Origin: Caulobacteraceae bacterium
Lineage (GTDB): Bacteria; Pseudomonadota; Alphaproteobacteria; Caulobacterales; Caulobacteraceae
Reading direction: 5' to 3'
DNA: 9,572 bases
Assembly: GCA_028291305.1 (NCBI GenBank)
Contig: JAQGII010000210.1
Location: 1 to 9,572 of the forward strand
Numbering within the stretch: position 1 is the first letter of the stretch; every line of letters begins with the position of its first letter. Below, one piece after another: positions 5,671-9,572 of the stretch. Both the position numbers and the translations under genes were made by a program. The notes beneath the pieces are model-generated. The model saw only the letters and a program-made list of their open reading frames with translations. It did no database searches and was not told the DNA's origin.

Positions 5671-7139
5671 CAGCCGGTCGCCTCGTCCAGGGCCGCGGCG
5701 GCGCCGATCCGCTCGAGCCGCTCCAGGGCCGCCGCGAGCTGATCGAGAAGCTGCGGGTCGGCGCGCAGGGCCCCGCCGAACACCTCGGTCGCGGTCAGCG
5801 CCTCGACGCGGGCTCTGGGGGAGCCGGCCTGGGCGTAGGCGCGCCGCAGCGCGGGAGACCGGGGATCGTCCGGCGGGATGGCGTCACCGGCGTCGTCTCG
5901 CCCGGACTGCCAGCGCATCCACGCGGCCACCGCCAGGATCAGGGCTGGCGCGGCCACGCCGCGGGCCAACCGGGCCTGCAGCGGCGCGAGCAGCCGCTGG
6001 GGCAGCTTCTGGCTGCCGTCCATGGCGATCTGGCGGGTCCGGTGCTTGAGCGCCGGGTTGAGGAAACGGCCGGCAAGGGCGCGGCGATACCAGTCGAGGT
6101 CGAGGCCCGGAGCGGCCGGCAGGGTGGGCCCGATCTCGTCCCAGAGCCGCTGGATGTAGGCCTGGCCCGGTTTGCGGCCGACGAAGTCATGCACATAGTC
6201 GAGCCCCGCCAGGCCGCCGAGATAGGCGATCGCCGAATGGGCGCCGTTGAGCATGCGCAGCTTGGCGGTTTCGAACGGTCCGACCGAGGCGACCAGCTGC
6301 ACGCCGGCTCGCGCCAGGTCCGGCCGGGGGCCGGCGAAGCGGTCTTGCAGCACCCATTGGAGGAACGGTTCGGTGACCACGAGCCCGGCGTCAAGCACCC
6401 CCGTGCGATCGGCGAACCCGTCGATGTCGCCTTGCGTGGTGGCGGGCACGATCCGGTCGACCATGCTTTCGGGAAAGGCGGCGTTGGCTTCGATCCAATC
6501 GCGCAGGCGAGGGTCGCGCCGCTCGGCCAGCCCGAGGACCGCCCGGCGCAGGGCGCTGCCGTTGTGCGGAAGGTTGTCGCAGGACAGGGCCGACAGGCCG
6601 GCCAGCCCCCGTTCGCGCCGGCGCTCGAGACCGGCTGTCAACAGACCGGCCGCCGTGACGGGCGCCTGCGGCTGCTCGATGTCGTGGCGCAGTTCGGGGC
6701 TGTCCCACAGCGGCTCTCCGGTGGCCGGATCCAGGTGATAGCCCTTCTCCGTAATGGTCAGGGTGACCAGATGCACCGCCGGATCGGCCAGCCGCTCGGC
6801 CACGCCCGAAGGCGCCTCGGGGGCTGTCACGACCTCCCTGAGCGCGCCGATGATCCGGAGGCTGGACTGGCCGGCCCCGCGCGTCTCCAGGCCGTAGAGT
6901 CCGTGCTGCGGCTGCAAGCGGTTACGGACGTCGGCGGAGCGCAGGGACACCCCGCGGATGCCCCAGCGCCGATCGCCGGCGCCGAGGACGTCGTCGAAAA
7001 CCACCGCCTGGTGCGCGCGATGGAAGGCGCCGACGCCGAGGTGCACCACCCCGCAAACTATTTCGCTCCGGTCGTAGGCGGGGCGGACCACATCCGCCGG
7101 GAGCGCCGCCATGAGTTCGGGTGCCAGGCGTCGGATCAC
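5670..7139 (-). CDS. uxuB: Fructuronate reductase (mannitol dehydrogenase family)
   Basis: Reduces D-fructuronate to D-mannonate with NADH. The 489 residues are the usual length for long-chain polyol dehydrogenases. The N-terminal Rossmann domain carries HLGVGAFHRAHQA at about 33-45. TITEKGYH at 127-134, CDNLPHNG at 187-194 and DRIVP at 228-232 follow. The family signature KLRMLNGAHSAIAYLGGLAG begins at 293, with the catalytic Lys293 and partners Asn298 and His301. The start is GTG and overlaps the uxaC stop in GTGA; AAGG lies 13 nt upstream, somewhat far, so coupling with uxaC is likely. A start at the ATG of residue 10 is possible but has no better ribosome site. Mannitol dehydrogenase or tagaturonate reductase activity cannot be excluded from sequence, but uxaC and kdgK on either side favour fructuronate. 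Confidence 0.88.
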   Translation of the reverse strand: MIRRLAPELMAALPADVVRPAYDRSEIVCGVVHLGVGAFHRAHQAVVFDDVLGAGDRRWGIRGVSLRSADVRNRLQPQHGLYGLETRGAGQSSLRIIGALREVVTAPEAPSGVAERLADPAVHLVTLTITEKGYHLDPATGEPLWDSPELRHDIEQPQAPVTAAGLLTAGLERRRERGLAGLSALSCDNLPHNGSALRRAVLGLAERRDPRLRDWIEANAAFPESMVDRIVPATTQGDIDGFADRTGVLDAGLVVTEPFLQWVLQDRFAGPRPDLARAGVQLVASVGPFETAKLRMLNGAHSAIAYLGGLAGLDYVHDFVGRKPGQAYIQRLWDEIGPTLPAAPGLDLDWYRRALAGRFLNPALKHRTRQIAMDGSQKLPQRLLAPLQARLARGVAAPALILAVAAWMRWQSGRDDAGDAIPPDDPRSPALRRAYAQAGSPRARVEALTATEVFGGALRADPQLLDQLAAALERLERIGAAAALDEATG

Positions 7140-8542
7140 AGCTTGTAGGCCGCCTTCACCAGGTCATAGGTCAGGGCGCGCGCGATCTCGTGCGCCTCGT
7201 CTTCCTCCAGCCGGTGTTCGACGACCAGCCGCGCGAGAAAGGCGCTGTCGGCGCGGCGGGCCACGTCGTGGCGGGCAGGGATCGACAGGAACGCGCGGGT
7301 GTCGTCGTTGAAGCCGACCGTGTTGTAGAAGCCGGCCGTCTCGGTGGTCTGTTCGCGGAAGCGCCGCATGCCCTCGGGGCTGTCGTGGAACCACCACGCC
7401 GGCCCGAGCTTCAGGGCCGGGTAATAGCCGGCGAGGGGGGCCAGCTCGCGCGCATAGGTGGATTCGTCGAGGGTGAAGACGATCAGGCTGAACCGGGGAT
7501 CGGCGCCGAAGCGGTCCAGGAGCGGCTTCAGCGCCCGCACGTAGTCGACCGCGACGGGAATATCGGCGCCCTTGTCGCGCCCGAAGCGGGCGAAGACCTC
7601 GGCGTGGTGGTTGCGGAACGAGCCGGGATGCAGCTGCATGACCATGCCGTCGTCCACGCTCATGCGGGCCATCTCGACCAGCATGTGGGCGCGGAACAGC
7701 TCGGCGTCCGCGGGAGAGGCCGCGCCCGTCGACACGCGGCGGAACAGGGCCTGCGCCTCGACCCGCGACAGATCGGCCGTAGCCGCGGACGGATGGCCGT
7801 GATCGGTGGCCGTGGCGCCGGCCGCGCGGAATGCGGCGCGACGACTTTCCAGGGCCCGGAGGTAGCCCGCGTAGTCCAGGGCGTCCTCGCCGGTCATCGC
7901 CGACAGGCGCTCGAGGTTCGCCTGGAAGCGGTCGGTCTGTGGGTCCAGCACGGGATCGGGGCGGAAGGTGGTGATCACCCGGCCCGGCCAGCCCGACCCC
8001 TGCAGCAGGCGGTGGGACTCCAGCGGGTCCAGCGGGCTCTCCGTGGTCGCCAGGACCTCGATGCCGAACCGCTCGAACAGCGCCCGCGGCCGGAACTCGG
8101 GACGGGCCAAGGCGTCGGCGATCACCTCGTAGATGGCATCCGCCGTGGCTGGGCCGAGCCGGTCCTGCACGCCGAACACCTCGGCCAGGACCCAATCCAG
8201 CCACAGGCGCGACGGCGTGCCGCGGAACAGCGGGTAATGGGTGGCGAACAGCCGCCAGACCGCGCGCGGATCGGCTTCGCCGGCGGAGCCGTCCCGCCCC
8301 GCGACTCCCAAGGCTTCCAGGGGCACGCCCTGGCTGTAGAGCATCCGTAGCAGGTAGTGATCGGGGGTGACCAGCAGCGCCGCCGGATCGGAGAACGGCC
8401 GGTCATGGGCGAACCAGGCCGGATCGGTGTGGCCGTGCGGGCTGACGATCGGCAGGTCCTTGATTCCGGCGTAGAGCGCCCTGGCCACCTCGCGCGTGCG
8501 CGGGTCGGCCGGGAACAGACGGTCTGGGTGGAGGCGTGGCAA
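7136..8542 (-). CDS. uxaC: Glucuronate isomerase (uronate isomerase)
   Basis: Converts D-glucuronate to D-fructuronate, and often D-galacturonate to tagaturonate, as the first cytoplasmic step of hexuronate breakdown. The 468 residues match the usual length. It belongs to the amidohydrolase superfamily: the metal-binding HGH is at 36-38 in PIVSPHGHTDPAWFA. Other typical stretches are RGTPSRLWLDWVLAEVFGV at 107-125, HMLVEMARMSVDDGMVMQLH and PGSFRNHH in the middle, and near the C terminus KLGPAWWFHDSPEGMRRFRE and NTVGFNDDTRAFLSIPARHD. The start is TTG at 8542-8540, chosen because GGAG stands 7 nt before it and the N terminus aligns naturally. It begins 3 nt after the transporter stop and ends overlapping the uxuB start, so it is an internal operon gene. 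Confidence 0.95.
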   Translation of the reverse strand: MPRLHPDRLFPADPRTREVARALYAGIKDLPIVSPHGHTDPAWFAHDRPFSDPAALLVTPDHYLLRMLYSQGVPLEALGVAGRDGSAGEADPRAVWRLFATHYPLFRGTPSRLWLDWVLAEVFGVQDRLGPATADAIYEVIADALARPEFRPRALFERFGIEVLATTESPLDPLESHRLLQGSGWPGRVITTFRPDPVLDPQTDRFQANLERLSAMTGEDALDYAGYLRALESRRAAFRAAGATATDHGHPSAATADLSRVEAQALFRRVSTGAASPADAELFRAHMLVEMARMSVDDGMVMQLHPGSFRNHHAEVFARFGRDKGADIPVAVDYVRALKPLLDRFGADPRFSLIVFTLDESTYARELAPLAGYYPALKLGPAWWFHDSPEGMRRFREQTTETAGFYNTVGFNDDTRAFLSIPARHDVARRADSAFLARLVVEHRLEEDEAHEIARALTYDLVKAAYKL

Positions 8543-8545
8543 GGA

Positions 8546-9572
8546 TCAGCTCCGGGCCGGGTCCACGGGGGCGTAACGTGGCACGAACAGGTGGATGACG
8601 AGAAGGGCGATCAGGTAGGCGACGCCGGCCACCGCGAAGATCGGGCCGTAGCTTCCGACGGTCTGCAACACGCGGCCGGCGAACAGGGCCATCAGCATGC
8701 CCCCCAGCGCGCCCGTGAGCCCGCCGATCCCGGCCACAGATCCGACCGACCCGCGCGGGAGCAGGTCTGTGGGCAAGGCGTAGAGGTTGGCCGAAAAGCC
8801 CTGGTGCGCGGCGGTAGCCAGCCCGATCAGCAGCACTGCGGTCCACAGGTTCGGCGCACTCCCGGCGAAGATCACCGGAACGGCGGCCAGGGCGCAAATC
8901 AGCATGGCCAGCTTGCGCCCCCTGTTGACGCTCAGGCCCCGCCGAATGAGCCGCGACGATAGCCAGCCTCCGAAGATGGAGCCGGCGTCGGCCAGCACAT
9001 AGATCACCACCAGCGGCGGACCGTAGCTGCGCATGTCGACGCCGTAGCGGCGGGTGAAGAAGTCCGGCAGCCAGAACAGGAAGGTCCACCACACCGGATC
9101 GATCAGGAACCGGCCGGCGGCATAGGCCCAGGTGCCCCGGAGCGTCAGCAGCCTGCGCCACGGAAGCGGCGGGGCCTGGGGCGCGGCCCCGGATTCGATA
9201 TAGGCGAGCTCTTCCGGCTTGAGCGCCTTGCTTTCGCGCGGCCTGCGATAGATGGCCAACCAGGCGACGAGCCAGGCTGCGGTGAGCGCGCCCGTGATCA
9301 GGAACGCGGATGGCCAACCGAAGGCGAGGGCGATGATCGGCACGAACAGCGGAGTGAGGATGGCGCCGATATTGGAGCCGGCGTTGAACAGCCCGATGGC
9401 GAAGGCGCGTTCGCGCTGCGGGAACCAGGCCGAGACCGCGGCCAGGGCTGAGGGGAAGGCGCCGGCCTCGCCCAGGGCGAGCGGAATCCGCGCCAGGGTG
9501 AACCCGGCGGTGGTGCGCACCAGGGCCTGGGCCATCTGACCGGCCGCCCACAGCCCGACGGCGATTGAGAAG
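8546..9572 (-). CDS. exuT: Hexuronate MFS transporter, ExuT-like (5' part outside the window)
   Basis: A major facilitator superfamily protein of the anion:cation symporter group, expected to bring glucuronate or galacturonate through the inner membrane with protons. The frame stays open to the window edge (first full codon at 9571-9569), giving about 342 residues; roughly 80-100 N-terminal residues, with the first helices, are missing. The segment RIPLALGEAGAFPSALAAVS, then AWFPQRERAFAIGLFNAGSN and IGAILTPL, is characteristic of ExuT/GudP-type carriers. Several hydrophobic helices follow, with YGVDMRSYGPPLVVIYVLAD in the second half and a short charged loop LSVNRGRKLA. The ATG at 9535 is internal and not the real start. 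It is the first gene of the group seen here and stops 3 nt before uxaC. Substrate is inferred from family and context; a galactarate or glucarate carrier would look similar. Confidence 0.82.
   Translation of the reverse strand, partial: FSIAVGLWAAGQMAQALVRTTAGFTLARIPLALGEAGAFPSALAAVSAWFPQRERAFAIGLFNAGSNIGAILTPLFVPIIALAFGWPSAFLITGALTAAWLVAWLAIYRRPRESKALKPEELAYIESGAAPQAPPLPWRRLLTLRGTWAYAAGRFLIDPVWWTFLFWLPDFFTRRYGVDMRSYGPPLVVIYVLADAGSIFGGWLSSRLIRRGLSVNRGRKLAMLICALAAVPVIFAGSAPNLWTAVLLIGLATAAHQGFSANLYALPTDLLPRGSVGSVAGIGGLTGALGGMLMALFAGRVLQTVGSYGPIFAVAGVAYLIALLVIHLFVPRYAPVDPARS
8550..8553 (-). promoter_or_regulatory. Ribosome binding site for the TTG start of uxaC
   Basis: GGAG on the minus strand lies 7 nt before TTG at 8542 and falls inside the last codons of the transporter gene. 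This spacing supports the rare TTG start, since no ATG or GTG lies at a comparable position. Confidence 0.6.

Noticed and set aside
4798..5742. 314-codon plus-strand frame opposite kdgK
   Set aside because: It mirrors the codon bias of the kinase on the other strand and has no recognisable motif.
6042..7148. 368-codon plus-strand frame opposite uxuB
   Set aside because: Antisense shadow of a full-length, motif-complete fructuronate reductase.
7121..8350. 409-codon plus-strand frame opposite uxaC
   Set aside because: Antisense shadow; the minus-strand gene is an unambiguous uronate isomerase.
8403..9551. 382-codon minus-strand frame overlapping the transporter
   Set aside because: Arg/Pro/Ala/Gly-rich out-of-phase reading of the MFS gene; the correct frame has transmembrane helices and ExuT-type motifs.

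Overview
This window comes from a GC-rich bacterium whose coding frames strongly prefer G or C at third positions. The sugar-acid gene set, the large glycine- and aspartate-rich RTX protein and a TTTCGACAGGCTC-type dispersed element together suggest an alphaproteobacterium, perhaps of the Caulobacteraceae (Caulobacter/Phenylobacterium). That placement is an inference from style, not from a marker gene. Almost everything real lies on the minus strand, so the layout below follows transcription from high to low coordinates.

Right part (9572 to 4744): a tightly packed hexuronate catabolic operon. It starts with an ExuT-like MFS transporter that is cut by the window edge. Next come glucuronate isomerase (uxaC), fructuronate reductase (uxuB, mannitol dehydrogenase family) and a PfkB-family 2-keto-3-deoxygluconate kinase (kdgK). 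The genes are separated by 3 nt or overlap by 4 nt and 1 nt, so translation is probably coupled. Together they would import glucuronate, isomerise it to fructuronate, reduce that to mannonate, and phosphorylate 2-keto-3-deoxygluconate after a dehydration step. The dehydratase (UxuA or ManD type) and the KDPG aldolase are not in the window.

Middle part (4743 to about 3860): a gene graveyard. Directly behind the kdgK stop, in the same frame, is the C-terminal end of an enolase-superfamily (mandelate racemase type) sugar-acid dehydratase with no barrel body. After it comes a VOC/glyoxalase-fold gene broken by an apparent one-base loss near its start and with an abnormal tail. The kdgK 3' end carries a dispersed-repeat-like sequence exactly where the dehydratase remnant begins, which suggests a deletion or insertion junction.

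Left part (3840 to 301): one very large gene for a secreted multidomain protein. It has short RTX calcium-binding repeats, a full glucose/sorbosone dehydrogenase-type beta-propeller, more RTX repeats with a duplicated RTX-associated module, and a C-terminal stretch of about 400 residues built from roughly nine repeats of about 45 residues that looks like a second propeller. A near-palindromic hairpin lies just upstream of its start. The far left edge (1 to 54, plus strand) holds the last codons of a membrane-protein gene converging on the RTX gene, with a 246-base spacer in which I see no gene and no convincing terminator.

The most unusual object is the dehydrogenase-RTX-propeller fusion protein. 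The most informative genome-history signal is the pair of decayed genes and the repeat at the operon's tail.
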